Shown: piece by piece, positions 1 through 7,104 of the stretch
How positions within the stretch are numbered: position 1 is the first letter of the stretch
How the letters are laid out: each line of letters begins with the position of its first letter
Translations under genes and position numbers: made by a program
Source: JALWSI01 sp964569095 [NCBI: uncultured Aquificales bacterium]
Lineage (GTDB): Bacteria > Thermosulfidibacterota > Thermosulfidibacteria > Thermosulfidibacterales
Direction: 5' to 3'
Length of the DNA: 7,217 nucleotides
NCBI GenBank assembly: GCA_964569095.1
Contig: CAZMTB010000165.1
Coordinates: 1-7,217 of the forward strand
Notes under the pieces: generated by a model
Seen by the model: only the letters and a program-made list of their open reading frames with translations
Told to the model about the DNA's origin: nothing
The model's database searches: none

Positions 1-147
1 GTTCTTCTCCTCACACATCCCCTCCTGTAGCTTTCCGGTCACCGTCCTGACATCCTTGATGCTCCTCGCACCCAGCATAACCGCCCTGAAGACCTCACCC
101 TTGGTGATTCCAGCGCAGTGGCACACCACATCGTCAAAGTCCTTCAT
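1..147 (-). CDS. BFD-like [2Fe-2S]-binding protein, N-terminal part (cut by the window edge)
   Basis: Forty-nine codons of an open frame starting at ATG 147 and running off the left edge. The N-terminus has a Cys-His-Cys pair (C9, C11) in [14 protein letters not shown] helix-rich stretch ([19 protein letters not shown]) follows, then a third cysteine, C45. This matches the layout of BFD-like [2Fe-2S] domains (bacterioferritin-associated ferredoxin and the related domain of NifU and nitrite reductases), in which a CxC pair is followed about 30-35 residues later by two more cysteines. The fourth ligand would lie outside the window. The start is supported by a GGGGAGG site at 153-159, five bases upstream, and by a 14-base overlap with the end of the FmdE-like gene. 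Small proteins of this type carry electrons or deliver Fe-S clusters; the partner here is unknown. Cluster binding is inferred from the motif. Confidence 0.75.
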   Translation of the reverse strand, partial: MKDFDDVVCHCAGITKGEVFRAVMLGARSIKDVRTVTGKLQEGMCEEKN

Positions 148-754
148 CTAAACCTCCCCAGTATCCAGAGCACGGTATGCACACCAGCTCTCCTCCCTTC
201 ACCCTCAGGGCCTTCTCGAAGGTGAGCTCTCCGCAGATGGCACAGGGAACGGCGGTGAAGCACCCAGGCTCTTTCTTCCAGGGGTAGGAGAACACTTCTC
301 CCACCTCCAGGAACTGGTCCTCGGGCATGGAGAGGATATTGTCCAGGAGAGGCTTGAGGATTTCAAAGGGCACATCCTGGGGAGGAATACCCTCTCGCCT
401 CTTCTGAATGAAGGGAGACTGCAAGGCCTTGGCGAAGAACTGGGGTTTCAGGGAGACCCTGACCGCCCTTTCCTTCACGGTGTCCACGAGGGTGAAGGCC
501 ATCTTGTCCCAGTAGCGCTTCTCTATGTTAGACTTGCCGTAGGTGCACCCCGTGGCGAACATGATGCCGTCCAGAAAGCACCCGGCAGCGTGGCCCTTCC
601 CCGTCTCGGAGATGACGAAGAGCTCCTTGTCCTGGCACCTCTCCACTCCCAACACCTCCATGGCCTTCAGCCCCGCCCTCAAGCCCAGGGGCATTGCGGG
701 ACACTTGTGACCGTGAAAGAAGAACGCCTGCGGTAGCACATCGTCGAGATTCAT
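134..754 (-). CDS. FmdE-family metal-binding protein
   Basis: A 206-residue protein with the marks of the FmdE family, named after the formylmethanofuran dehydrogenase E region but widespread in bacteria that lack methanogenesis. Near the N-terminus is [18 protein letters not shown] (H14, H16, C18), the usual FHGHxCP motif. Next comes [14 protein letters not shown] at residues 50-63 and then [10 protein letters not shown] at 68-77, with C59 and C70. Near the C-terminus two CxxC pairs (C171/C174 and C192/C195) form a probable zinc-ribbon-like finger. The metal at the N-terminal site and the biochemical role are unknown for most bacterial members. No signal peptide or membrane segment is visible, so it is probably cytoplasmic. 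It begins 20 bases after the RND stop with a strong AAGGAGGTG site, and its last codons overlap the start of the [2Fe-2S] gene. FmdE proteins have been linked to molybdenum enzymes, but nothing here shows that. Family assignment is firm; function is not. Confidence 0.88.
   Translation of the reverse strand: MNLDDVLPQAFFFHGHKCPAMPLGLRAGLKAMEVLGVERCQDKELFVISETGKGHAAGCFLDGIMFATGCTYGKSNIEKRYWDKMAFTLVDTVKERAVRVSLKPQFFAKALQSPFIQKRREGIPPQDVPFEILKPLLDNILSMPEDQFLEVGEVFSYPWKKEPGCFTAVPCAICGELTFEKALRVKGGELVCIPCSGYWGGLDEGL
153..159 (-). promoter_or_regulatory. Ribosome binding site of the [2Fe-2S] gene
   Basis: GGGGAGG on the minus strand, five bases before the ATG at 147. It lies inside the last codons of the FmdE-like gene, so the downstream gene can recruit its own ribosomes as well as those finishing FmdE. 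It decides the start of the partial gene. Confidence 0.7.
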
Positions 755-760
755 TCGCTA

Positions 761-769
761 CACCTCCTT
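761..769 (-). promoter_or_regulatory. Ribosome binding site of the FmdE-family gene
   Basis: AAGGAGGTG on the minus strand, six bases before the ATG at 754. It fills most of the 20-base gap after the RND stop codon. No room remains for a terminator or a full promoter, so FmdE is most likely co-transcribed with the pump. Confidence 0.75.
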
Positions 770-774
770 GCTCC

Positions 775-3700
775 TCAGTTATTTGAATAGGCCTCTCCAA
801 AAGAGTGCTTAGAGAGGCGCCTTGCAACCCTCACCTTCAACCCCACCAGTCCCTCCCGCGCGTCGTGAAAGAGGCTGTAGAGAAGGGGAATGTAGAACAA
901 GGTTAGAAGGGTGGAAACCGCTAATCCCCCAATGGCCACCACGGCCAGAGGAGAGAGCCTCTCGAGACCCACCGCCCACTGGGCAGCAATGGGAATCATG
1001 CCCACGATGGTAGAGGCCGCCGTCATGAGGATTGGCCTAACCCTCACACTCACTGCCCCCTCCAGGGCCTCCCTGAGGGAGGAACCGTCCTCCAACGCCC
1101 TCTCTGCAAAGTCGAGAAGCAGAATGGAGTTGTTCACCACGATACCGGAGAGGAGGATCATGCCCATGAACGCCGGCATGCACGAGTGGCGCCCCACCAG
1201 AAGCAATCCCCACACCGCCCCAATGAGGGCGAGAGGTATGGCCGCCATTATGGTGAAGGGATGGATCCACGACTTAAAGGTGGGCACCAGGGAAAAGTAG
1301 AGAAGCACGATGGCCAGAGCCAGGGCCCGTACCAGTCGTGAGAAAGACTCCTTCATCTTTCTAACCTCTCCCTGCTGGCTCAGGTGGTACCCCTGGGGAA
1401 CCTCCAGGTCCTTCAACACCTCGTCTATCTGCTCCTGCAGGTGGGTTATTGCCATGGTTCTCCTGTAGCCGTAGACGTCCACCGAGGGCTGGTAGTCGTA
1501 ATGGGTGATGGTGGTTCTCACCCTCGAGGTCTCCATTCTGCCCAACGAGAAGAGGGGAACAGGGCCCAGGGGGGTCTCCACCTGAAGGGCCTCGAGCCTG
1601 GAGAGGGAGTCTCGCCCTGCCCGGGGATACCTAATCCTGATGGTGTACCCGTCTTCACCGGGAACCCTGAAGACCGACGCCTCGCCTCCCCGCAGCGCAG
1701 CCGACACCTGGCTGGCAATCTCCACGGAAGATACGCCGTAAAGGGTGGCCCGGTGAACGTCCACGACGAAGCGAACCTCCCTCTTGTCCAGGGTCCAGGT
1801 ACGGGACACGCTGGTTAACCCCCTCACCTTGCGCAGGCGCTTCTCCACCTCAGAGGCAAGGGAGTCGAGGACCCTGGGATCGGGACCGGTGATCATCACG
1901 TCAACAGGGGCAGCAATGGAAGAGAGGGGAGTGGCACCAAAGTCGTAAACGTCCACGTACTTCAGACCGGGTATCCCTTGGAACTCCGAGCGCAGCCGGT
2001 CCTCTATCTCCCAAAGGCTCTCCTTGCGGTGAAACCTGTCAACGAAGTGGGCGGTGATTAGCCCCATCTGCGGCGTTCTGCCTTTACCAAAGCTTATCAC
2101 TCCCGGCTCTGAACCCACCATGGAGTCAAACCTGACGAGCCCCTTCTGACCTTTCAGAATAGACTCCATCCTGTCCAGTATCCTCTCGGTCTCTGCAAGG
2201 GAGGTATCGGTCTCGGTCTCGAAGGAGACCTTCAGGATACCCGTGTCCATGGAGGGCATAAGGTCCCTGCCCGTGAGAGGCATAACCCTTCTGCTCACCA
2301 TCAAGAGCAATACTGCCAGCAGCAGAAAGGCCAGGCGGTGCTTCAGTCCCACCTCCAGAAGCCCCACGAAGAACCTTCGGACTCCACCTATCACCTTGGA
2401 GTCAAAGGACTCCACCAACCTCTCCACCCTGTTGGGTCCCCCGCTACCGCCGAGGAACCTGGGAGCCAGAAGCGGTATAACCGTAACGGAGACCACGAAG
2501 GAGTTAATCAGGGAGAGGGCCAACACCACAGACAACGGCCTGAGTATCTTCTGCACGTATCCCCCGATAAACATGATGGGGACCAAGACTATCACCGTGG
2601 TGTAGGTACCCGCGAAATCCGCCAGGATGATCTCCTTGGTACCCTCCACTGCCGCCCTAACAATCGGCTTGCCGAGCTGCACCATGTGGCGTTGGATGTT
2701 CTCGATAACCACGATGGTGTCGTCAACGAGAAGCCCCACTGCAAGTATCACCGCGGTCATCGTTACGATGTTAAGCTCGTATCCCAGCAGCCTCATCTCG
2801 GCGAAGGTCATGAAGTAGACGAAGGGTATGGAGATGGCGGCAAGCACCGACATCCTAACCCTTCCCAGGAAGAGGAAGAGCACAAGGATCGTCATGAGAA
2901 CCGCATCCCTCAACGAGTCCACCATGTTGGATATGCTCGTCTCGATGATGGTGCCCTGGGTGTCAACCACCTTGAAGACCACCTGTGGATACCTGCTCTT
3001 GAGCCGGGGAAGATACCCATTCAACGCCTTGAGGGTGTCAGTAACGTGCCCCTTTGGAGAACGCAGCACGTTCACACCTATCGCCTGCTCACCGTCTCCA
3101 TGAAAGAGGGACTGCCGCTCCTTGAAGGAGACCTCCACCCTTGCCACGTCCCTCAGGTGAACCTCTCCCCCATCCTTGCCCTTCCCCACCACCACGGCAC
3201 CCAGCTCGTCCACCAGGCCCTTCTCACCCGCCACCTTGAAGAGGTACTGCTGGCGATCCTTTATGATCAGGCCATTGGGAATGTTCAGGTTCTGGGCCCC
3301 TACGGCCGCCATCACCTGGGGCAGGGAGAGCCCGTAGCCGTGCAACCTGCTCTGGTCGATCACAACGGTGTACTCCGGCAGATAACCCCCAAACACCTCC
3401 ACGTCTGAGACGTGGGGAATGCGCAAAAGCTCTTCCTTTATCTCGTTGTCGGCAAGCTGGCGCACCTTTGCGAGGTCCAGTCCGCTACCCTTCCTGGGAT
3501 AGAGGGCCAGGGTGACCACTGGGGCAGTGGCATCACTGACCTTGAATATCTGGGGAGGCAGGATCTCCTTTGGCAGCTTCCAGATCACCCGCTGCAGGGT
3601 GTTGGCAACGTCGGTGGCGGCCGCATCCAGGCCCTTGGTGTACTCAAACTCCACGGAGACCGAGGCAATCTCGTCGTTGCTAACCGAGGTGACCCTCCTC

Positions 3701-3930
3701 ACCTGGTCGATGGTACCAAGCTCCTTCTCAATGGGACGGGCAACCTTGTCCTCCATGTCCTCGGCCGAGGCCCCTGGCTGGTAGATCACCACGCTTATCA
3801 CCGGGTAGTTGGCATCGGGAAAGAGGTTCAAGGGCATGAACCTGAAAGAGATAACCCCCAGGGCCACCACCAGCAGGATGAAGGCAGTGACCAGGTGTGG
3901 CCTCTCGGTGTACCAGTCCACGAAGTTCAT
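775..3930 (-). CDS. RND-family inner-membrane efflux transporter (HAE/AcrB-like)
   Basis: A complete 1051-residue RND pump, the normal length for the family. It uses the proton gradient to push substrates into the adaptor/channel complex. The two-fold layout is clear. TM1 is about residues 11-29, the first porter and docking part about 40-330, and TM2-TM6 about 338-490. TM7 is about 531-549, the second porter part about 555-860, and TM8-TM12 about 865-1020. TM4 holds GLLVDDTIVVIEN with D403 and D404, matching AcrB Asp407/Asp408. GRDLMPSMD (554-562) after TM7 is a standard family motif. R965 in RVRPILMT matches AcrB Arg971. TM10 reads GIVVNNSILLLDF, so N933 stands where AcrB has Lys940. The DD pair argues against the CusA/CzcA heavy-metal class, so drugs, solvents, bile-like or lipid compounds are likelier substrates, but the sequence does not identify one. 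The start overlaps the adaptor stop as ATGA. No strong ribosome site precedes it, suggesting translation coupled to the adaptor gene. Confidence 0.96.
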   Translation of the reverse strand: MNFVDWYTERPHLVTAFILLVVALGVISFRFMPLNLFPDANYPVISVVIYQPGASAEDMEDKVARPIEKELGTIDQVRRVTSVSNDEIASVSVEFEYTKGLDAAATDVANTLQRVIWKLPKEILPPQIFKVSDATAPVVTLALYPRKGSGLDLAKVRQLADNEIKEELLRIPHVSDVEVFGGYLPEYTVVIDQSRLHGYGLSLPQVMAAVGAQNLNIPNGLIIKDRQQYLFKVAGEKGLVDELGAVVVGKGKDGGEVHLRDVARVEVSFKERQSLFHGDGEQAIGVNVLRSPKGHVTDTLKALNGYLPRLKSRYPQVVFKVVDTQGTIIETSISNMVDSLRDAVLMTILVLFLFLGRVRMSVLAAISIPFVYFMTFAEMRLLGYELNIVTMTAVILAVGLLVDDTIVVIENIQRHMVQLGKPIVRAAVEGTKEIILADFAGTYTTVIVLVPIMFIGGYVQKILRPLSVVLALSLINSFVVSVTVIPLLAPRFLGGSGGPNRVERLVESFDSKVIGGVRRFFVGLLEVGLKHRLAFLLLAVLLLMVSRRVMPLTGRDLMPSMDTGILKVSFETETDTSLAETERILDRMESILKGQKGLVRFDSMVGSEPGVISFGKGRTPQMGLITAHFVDRFHRKESLWEIEDRLRSEFQGIPGLKYVDVYDFGATPLSSIAAPVDVMITGPDPRVLDSLASEVEKRLRKVRGLTSVSRTWTLDKREVRFVVDVHRATLYGVSSVEIASQVSAALRGGEASVFRVPGEDGYTIRIRYPRAGRDSLSRLEALQVETPLGPVPLFSLGRMETSRVRTTITHYDYQPSVDVYGYRRTMAITHLQEQIDEVLKDLEVPQGYHLSQQGEVRKMKESFSRLVRALALAIVLLYFSLVPTFKSWIHPFTIMAAIPLALIGAVWGLLLVGRHSCMPAFMGMILLSGIVVNNSILLLDFAERALEDGSSLREALEGAVSVRVRPILMTAASTIVGMIPIAAQWAVGLERLSPLAVVAIGGLAVSTLLTLFYIPLLYSLFHDAREGLVGLKVRVARRLSKHSFGEAYSNN

Positions 3931-5048
3931 GGCGCCGTTGCCCGTGGATTCACCAAGGATCCGTTGTGCAACCTCAAGAGAAGGCTGTCACTACCCACAA
4001 CCACCTGCTCTCCCTCCTTGAGTGCCCCCGATACCGCCGCCACTCGCTCTCCCCTGCCCAACACCTCAACGGGCACGACCCTAACCCTGCCACGGGCATC
4101 CACGGCGAAGGTCACACTTCTTCCGGTGGTGCGAAGCAAAGACCTCAAAGGCACCAAGAGTCCCTTCACCCTCTTGAGAACCAGCGCCACCTCAACGGTG
4201 GATCCCGAGGGCAGCCCAAAGGGAGATTCCTCCAGGTCAGCCTCCACCCTCGCCAGTGCCCCCGCCGTCATGCCGGGATACACCCTGCTCACGGTGGCAA
4301 TAACCACCCGGGAACGATCGCCGGAAGAGGGACAGATCATCGCCTCGGTGCCCACGCCGAAGCTTCCCACAAGTTCCTGGGGAACCTTGACTACCACCTT
4401 GTACCCCTCCTTGGGAGCCTCCATGGAGAGAACCGGCTTGCCGGGCTGGGCTAGGTCGCCTGGATTCAGAAGCCTTCTCGTGATCACCCCGTCCATGGGC
4501 GCCCTCAGGGTGCAGTAGTCCAGGTTCAACCTGGCAGCCTTCAGAGACTCCTCCAGGGTGATCACCTTGGCCTTGGCCTCGTCCTTGGCAGAACGCGACT
4601 TGTCGAGCCTCTCCTTGCTTATGGCCTTGTTCTTGTAGAGCATGAGGTCGCGCCTGTAGACCCCCTCCAGGGTGGCAAGGGTACTTCTGGCCCCCTCCAG
4701 CTGGGCCTTCAAGGAGTTGTACTGGGCGGTAAAGGGACCGCTATCCACCACCGCCAGCACCTGGCCCCTGGTCACCTCGTCGCCCTCCCGTACCCTCACC
4801 TCCAGGATGTGGCCCGTGACCCTGAAGGCAAGCTGGGATCCCACCAGGGGCTCAACGGTGCCCAGGTAGCTACGGCTCACCACCAGCTCGCCGGTCTTCA
4901 CCCTCGCGGTGGAAACCGGCACCGGGGGAACCGCGGGAAGGGGCGCCCCTTGAATAGCCATCTTTCTCTTTTTAACCACCACCACTCCCGCAACAACCAC
5001 CGCAACCACCGCCACTGCAATTAAGACGCGCCTCACGTTAGGCCTCAT
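3927..5048 (-). CDS. Periplasmic adaptor (membrane fusion protein) of the RND pump, HlyD/AcrA-like
   Basis: A 373-residue adaptor that links the inner-membrane pump to the outer-membrane channel. Residues 7-25 are a Val/Ala-rich membrane segment after a short basic start. There is no lipobox cysteine, so this is an uncleaved anchor or signal peptide rather than a lipoprotein. The first lipoyl half is at about 63-102 (GTVEPLVG to GDEVTRGQVLAVVD). An alpha-helical hairpin follows at about 103-178, including YKNKAISKERLDKS. The second lipoyl half is at about 178-210 (LRAPMDGVITRR, NPGDLAQPGKPVL). A beta-barrel and membrane-proximal domain make up the rest. The frame is open as far as 5453, but the upstream part lies wholly inside the TolC-like gene and looks like random sequence. 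ATG 5048 is chosen because of the GGAGGAG site five bases before it, the ATGA overlap with the channel gene, and the typical MRPNVRRVLI membrane start. It ends in another ATGA overlap with the pump gene. Confidence 0.95.
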   Translation of the reverse strand: MRPNVRRVLIAVAVVAVVVAGVVVVKKRKMAIQGAPLPAVPPVPVSTARVKTGELVVSRSYLGTVEPLVGSQLAFRVTGHILEVRVREGDEVTRGQVLAVVDSGPFTAQYNSLKAQLEGARSTLATLEGVYRRDLMLYKNKAISKERLDKSRSAKDEAKAKVITLEESLKAARLNLDYCTLRAPMDGVITRRLLNPGDLAQPGKPVLSMEAPKEGYKVVVKVPQELVGSFGVGTEAMICPSSGDRSRVVIATVSRVYPGMTAGALARVEADLEESPFGLPSGSTVEVALVLKRVKGLLVPLRSLLRTTGRSVTFAVDARGRVRVVPVEVLGRGERVAAVSGALKEGEQVVVGSDSLLLRLHNGSLVNPRATAP

Positions 5049-6370
5049 TTCAACTCCTCCCCGCCATCCTCCAGAATGGAAGAGGTGGCCAGCTTGTAGG
5101 CCACCACCGCCGAGTTCTCGTCGTAAAGGGCCTGGTAGTACCTCGCCTTTGAGTCGAGCCACTGCGCCTGGGCAAGAAGCATGTCGGTCACGGTTCCTGC
5201 CCCCGAAGCGTACTTGAGCCTCTCTACGCGAAACGACTCCTTGGCGCTCTGAAGTGCCAACCTGGCCGCCTCCACCTTCGCCCTGGCCTCTGCAACCGCA
5301 GACGAGGCGTGAAGAATCTCCTCTTCGGCCTTCAGCCTCGCGTTCTGAAGCTGGCTTCGTGCCTTGAAGAGCTCTGCCTTGGCCTGCCTCACCTTTGCAG
5401 AGATGGTTCCCCCGCTGAAGATGTTCAGCCTCAGGTAGGCCCCCGCCTGCCACACCTCTTCCTTGCCGTGAAAACCGGCTCCAGACCTGTCGCCGTAGCT
5501 GGTGGAGAGGTAAAGGTCGGGCAGATGGGCACCAAACTCGTACTCTATCCTCTTCTGGGCCTCCTCCACCCTCTTCAAGGCGGCCCTCACGTCGGGACGC
5601 CTCTCCACCGCATCCACCGCCGGCTTGGCATCAAAGGGTACCTCCCTCAGCTCTCCCACGGGGTTGAGCTCTGCCCGGGGCGGCCAGCCCAAAAGGTAGG
5701 CAAGGGTCTCCTTAGTGCGACGAAGCAGCTCTCTCGTTGCTATCAGCTCCTGCTTCTGAACCGACACCTGTGTGTCTATGCGCATGAGGTCCACCTGGGC
5801 CACCCTGCCCACCTTCAAGAGGTTGTGGGTGTCCTCCCTAACCTTCTGCAGGGCCCCAAGGGCATCCTCCTGGGCCTTAAGAAGGTGGTTGAGCTGCAAC
5901 ACCCGGTTGAAGAGGTTGGTCACGTCTGCCACCAGCTCTTCCTTGGTGAGTTTCAGCTGGTCGGCACCAATCTCCTCCTCCAGCCGCGAGATCTCCACCA
6001 TGCGGCTTATCCTGCCCCCCTGGTATACGGGAAGATAACCAACGGCCTTCCACTGGTAGATGTTCTTGCTGAAGAAGGGAGGACGCCTTCCAAAGCCCTT
6101 TATGGGCACCACCGCCAGCGGATCGCTGAACCTGGTGTAGCCCGACTCGAGGTCAACCTGGGGCAGGTGTTTACCCCACGCCGCCTTAACTCCCTCTCTC
6201 TTCGAGACCACGTCCCAGCGACCGGACTCCACCACCGGGCTCTTCTTGAGGGCGAAGGAGATGGCCTCTTCCAGGGTGATGGGGCCCTCGGCAGTGGCGT
6301 TGAGTGCGCGCGACGGCGCGGGAACCAGAAGCAAAACGAAGAAGAACGCAACCACAAATACCCTTCTCAT
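5045..6370 (-). CDS. TolC-like outer-membrane efflux channel
   Basis: A 441-residue outer-membrane factor of the OEP/TolC family, the exit duct of the pump. Residues 1 to about 22-25 form a signal peptide (MRRVFVVAFFFVLLLVPAPS then RALNA). No cysteine follows, so it is not a NodT/OprM-type lipoprotein. The internal duplication of the family shows: LPVYQGGR at 113-120 and LRLNIFSGG at 313-321 are equivalent strand/turn motifs, each followed by long charged, Ala-rich helices. Other family marks are LPQVDLESGYTRF (from 69), RRPDVRAA (257-264), LPDLYLSTSYG (from 283) and the closing GTVTDMLLAQAQW (392-404). The start overlaps the regulator stop as ATGA and has GAGGGGGG seven bases upstream. It is intact. 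Confidence 0.95.
   Translation of the reverse strand: MRRVFVVAFFFVLLLVPAPSRALNATAEGPITLEEAISFALKKSPVVESGRWDVVSKREGVKAAWGKHLPQVDLESGYTRFSDPLAVVPIKGFGRRPPFFSKNIYQWKAVGYLPVYQGGRISRMVEISRLEEEIGADQLKLTKEELVADVTNLFNRVLQLNHLLKAQEDALGALQKVREDTHNLLKVGRVAQVDLMRIDTQVSVQKQELIATRELLRRTKETLAYLLGWPPRAELNPVGELREVPFDAKPAVDAVERRPDVRAALKRVEEAQKRIEYEFGAHLPDLYLSTSYGDRSGAGFHGKEEVWQAGAYLRLNIFSGGTISAKVRQAKAELFKARSQLQNARLKAEEEILHASSAVAEARAKVEAARLALQSAKESFRVERLKYASGAGTVTDMLLAQAQWLDSKARYYQALYDENSAVVAYKLATSSILEDGGEELK
5054..5060 (-). promoter_or_regulatory. Ribosome binding site fixing the adaptor start
   Basis: GGAGGAG on the minus strand, five bases before ATG 5048. It lies in the last codons of the channel gene (Gly-Glu-Glu-Leu). 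It is the main reason for rejecting the longer upstream reading of the adaptor frame. Confidence 0.75.
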
Positions 6371-6957
6371 CGCCCAACCCCCCTCAAGAAGACCCGGACA
6401 AAACCGCTGGCTTCCCTCCCCGCCTCCCGTTCTTCACCCTTCAGCAGAGAGAATATCACCGTGGACTGCACGAAACCCATAACCGCCCGGGAGGCCACCT
6501 CGAGATCGAGGTCGTCTTTGAAAAATCCCTCTCTCATCCCTTCTGCCAGAACCTCCTTCAACCTCTTTTGAAAATTGGTGATCAGCTCCAACATGGCGCC
6601 TTTCAGGTCTGGGTCGTTGTGATGAATGGCCTCGGATAGAAGCACCAGGTTCACCCCCTTGTTCTTGCTCAAGAAACTCAGGGTGCTTTCAACCACCCTG
6701 GAGAGACGCTGGGGGGGATCTCCCCCCTCGTCAAGAACGGGCAGCACCTCGTCCTTCAACCTCGCCCAGACGTACCCGTAGAGGGCCATTAGGAGATCCT
6801 TCTTAGATCCAAAGTGGCGGTAGATTGCAGGCTCGGTTATTCCCAGCTCGAAGGCGATGTTCCTGATGGTGAGGGCATGACACCCCCCCTCTGCCAGCAG
6901 CCTCAGGGCCACCTGGAGTATCTCAACCTGCCTCGGTTTCAGGCTCATCTCGACCAT
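6367..6957 (-). CDS. TetR/AcrR-family transcriptional regulator of the efflux operon
   Basis: A 196-residue TetR-type regulator, usual length. The DNA-binding domain is at residues 9-56: RQVEILQVALRLLAEGG, then LTIRNIAFELGITEPAIYRHFGSKKDLL, which holds the helix-turn-helix with the typical AIYRHFGSKKDLL end. The rest is an all-helical ligand-binding and dimer domain whose ligand cannot be read from the sequence. It is the first gene of the operon rather than divergent from the pump, so it probably represses its own promoter and hence the whole pump. ATG 6957 is the first start, but ATG 6948 (protein beginning MSLKPRQ) is an equally sensible choice, since many relatives begin just before the KPRQ segment. 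If 6957 is used, the message would be almost leaderless. The last codon overlaps the channel start as ATGA. The gene contains runs of six or seven G/C bases. Confidence 0.93.
   Translation of the reverse strand: MVEMSLKPRQVEILQVALRLLAEGGCHALTIRNIAFELGITEPAIYRHFGSKKDLLMALYGYVWARLKDEVLPVLDEGGDPPQRLSRVVESTLSFLSKNKGVNLVLLSEAIHHNDPDLKGAMLELITNFQKRLKEVLAEGMREGFFKDDLDLEVASRAVMGFVQSTVIFSLLKGEEREAGREASGFVRVFLRGVGR
6378..6385 (-). promoter_or_regulatory. Ribosome binding site of the TolC-like gene
   Basis: GAGGGGGG on the minus strand, seven bases before ATG 6370, within the last codons of the regulator gene. Together with the ATGA overlap it supports coupled translation of regulator and channel. Confidence 0.6.
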
Positions 6958-6979
6958 GGTTAGTTATCATACGCTAACC
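6958..6979. promoter_or_regulatory. Probable operator: 22-bp inverted repeat next to the TetR start
   Basis: GGTTAG at 6958-6963 and CTAACC at 6974-6979 are perfect 6-base arms around a 10-base centre. The repeat covers the -10 box of the promoter and ends one base from the first ATG. TetR proteins usually bind repeats of about this size, and such a position would block RNA polymerase. The match is direct sequence evidence; binding by the adjacent regulator is inferred. Confidence 0.65.
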
Positions 6980-6993
6980 TGGGTGGATGTCAA
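6966..6993 (-). promoter_or_regulatory. Sigma70-type promoter of the efflux operon
   Basis: On the minus strand, a perfect -35 TTGACA (6993-6988), a 16-base spacer and a -10 TATGAT (6971-6966, one mismatch to consensus). Transcription should begin near 6957-6960, at or within a few bases of the first ATG of the regulator. The -10 lies in the centre of the inverted repeat, which fits repression by the TetR protein. It is the only convincing promoter seen for the six-gene block. Confidence 0.75.
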
Positions 6994-6998
6994 GGAGG

Positions 6999-7024
6999 AA
7001 AAACCGGGGGATTCAAAGAAACCC
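6999..7024 (-). terminator. Weak candidate intrinsic terminator upstream of the operon promoter
   Basis: On the minus strand GGGTTTC (7024-7018), loop TTT, then GAATCCC (7014-7008) pair except for one T:T mismatch. Four bases (CCGG) and a run of five T (7003-6999) follow. It would stop transcription arriving from the right just before the -35 box at 6993. The stem is short and interrupted, so this is only a candidate. Confidence 0.3.
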
Positions 7025-7104
7025 AGGAAAGATCGCTTTCTCCTTCAGAAAACTGAAACAACCCTGCAGCACGGTTCTCGCCCCCCCAGCAAACCACGGG
7101 TTCA

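Noticed and set aside
134-754. True formylmethanofuran dehydrogenase subunit E, implying a methanogen
   Set aside because: The neighbours are bacterial Gram-negative efflux genes, and no other formylmethanofuran dehydrogenase subunit is present. FmdE-family proteins are widespread in bacteria.
775-3930. Heavy-metal (CusA/CzcA) class for the RND pump because of the metal-binding neighbours
   Set aside because: TM4 carries the DD pair of HAE-type pumps, and neither a metal-type TM4 nor methionine pairs of the CusA kind are visible.
2338-4518. Long plus-strand open frames (356 and 368 codons) opposite the RND and adaptor genes
   Set aside because: They are antisense to strongly supported family genes, are rich in His, Pro, Gly and Arg without domain structure, and are kept open by the G/C-ending codon bias of the true genes.
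5049-5453. Upstream extension of the adaptor frame, giving 508 residues
   Set aside because: The added part lies inside the channel gene in another frame and has low-complexity Gly/Arg sequence. The membrane start at 5048 has its own ribosome site.
5309-6571. A 420-codon plus-strand frame opposite the TolC-like and regulator genes
   Set aside because: It crosses the boundary of two certain minus-strand genes, has no recognisable domain, and is explained as a shadow of codon bias.
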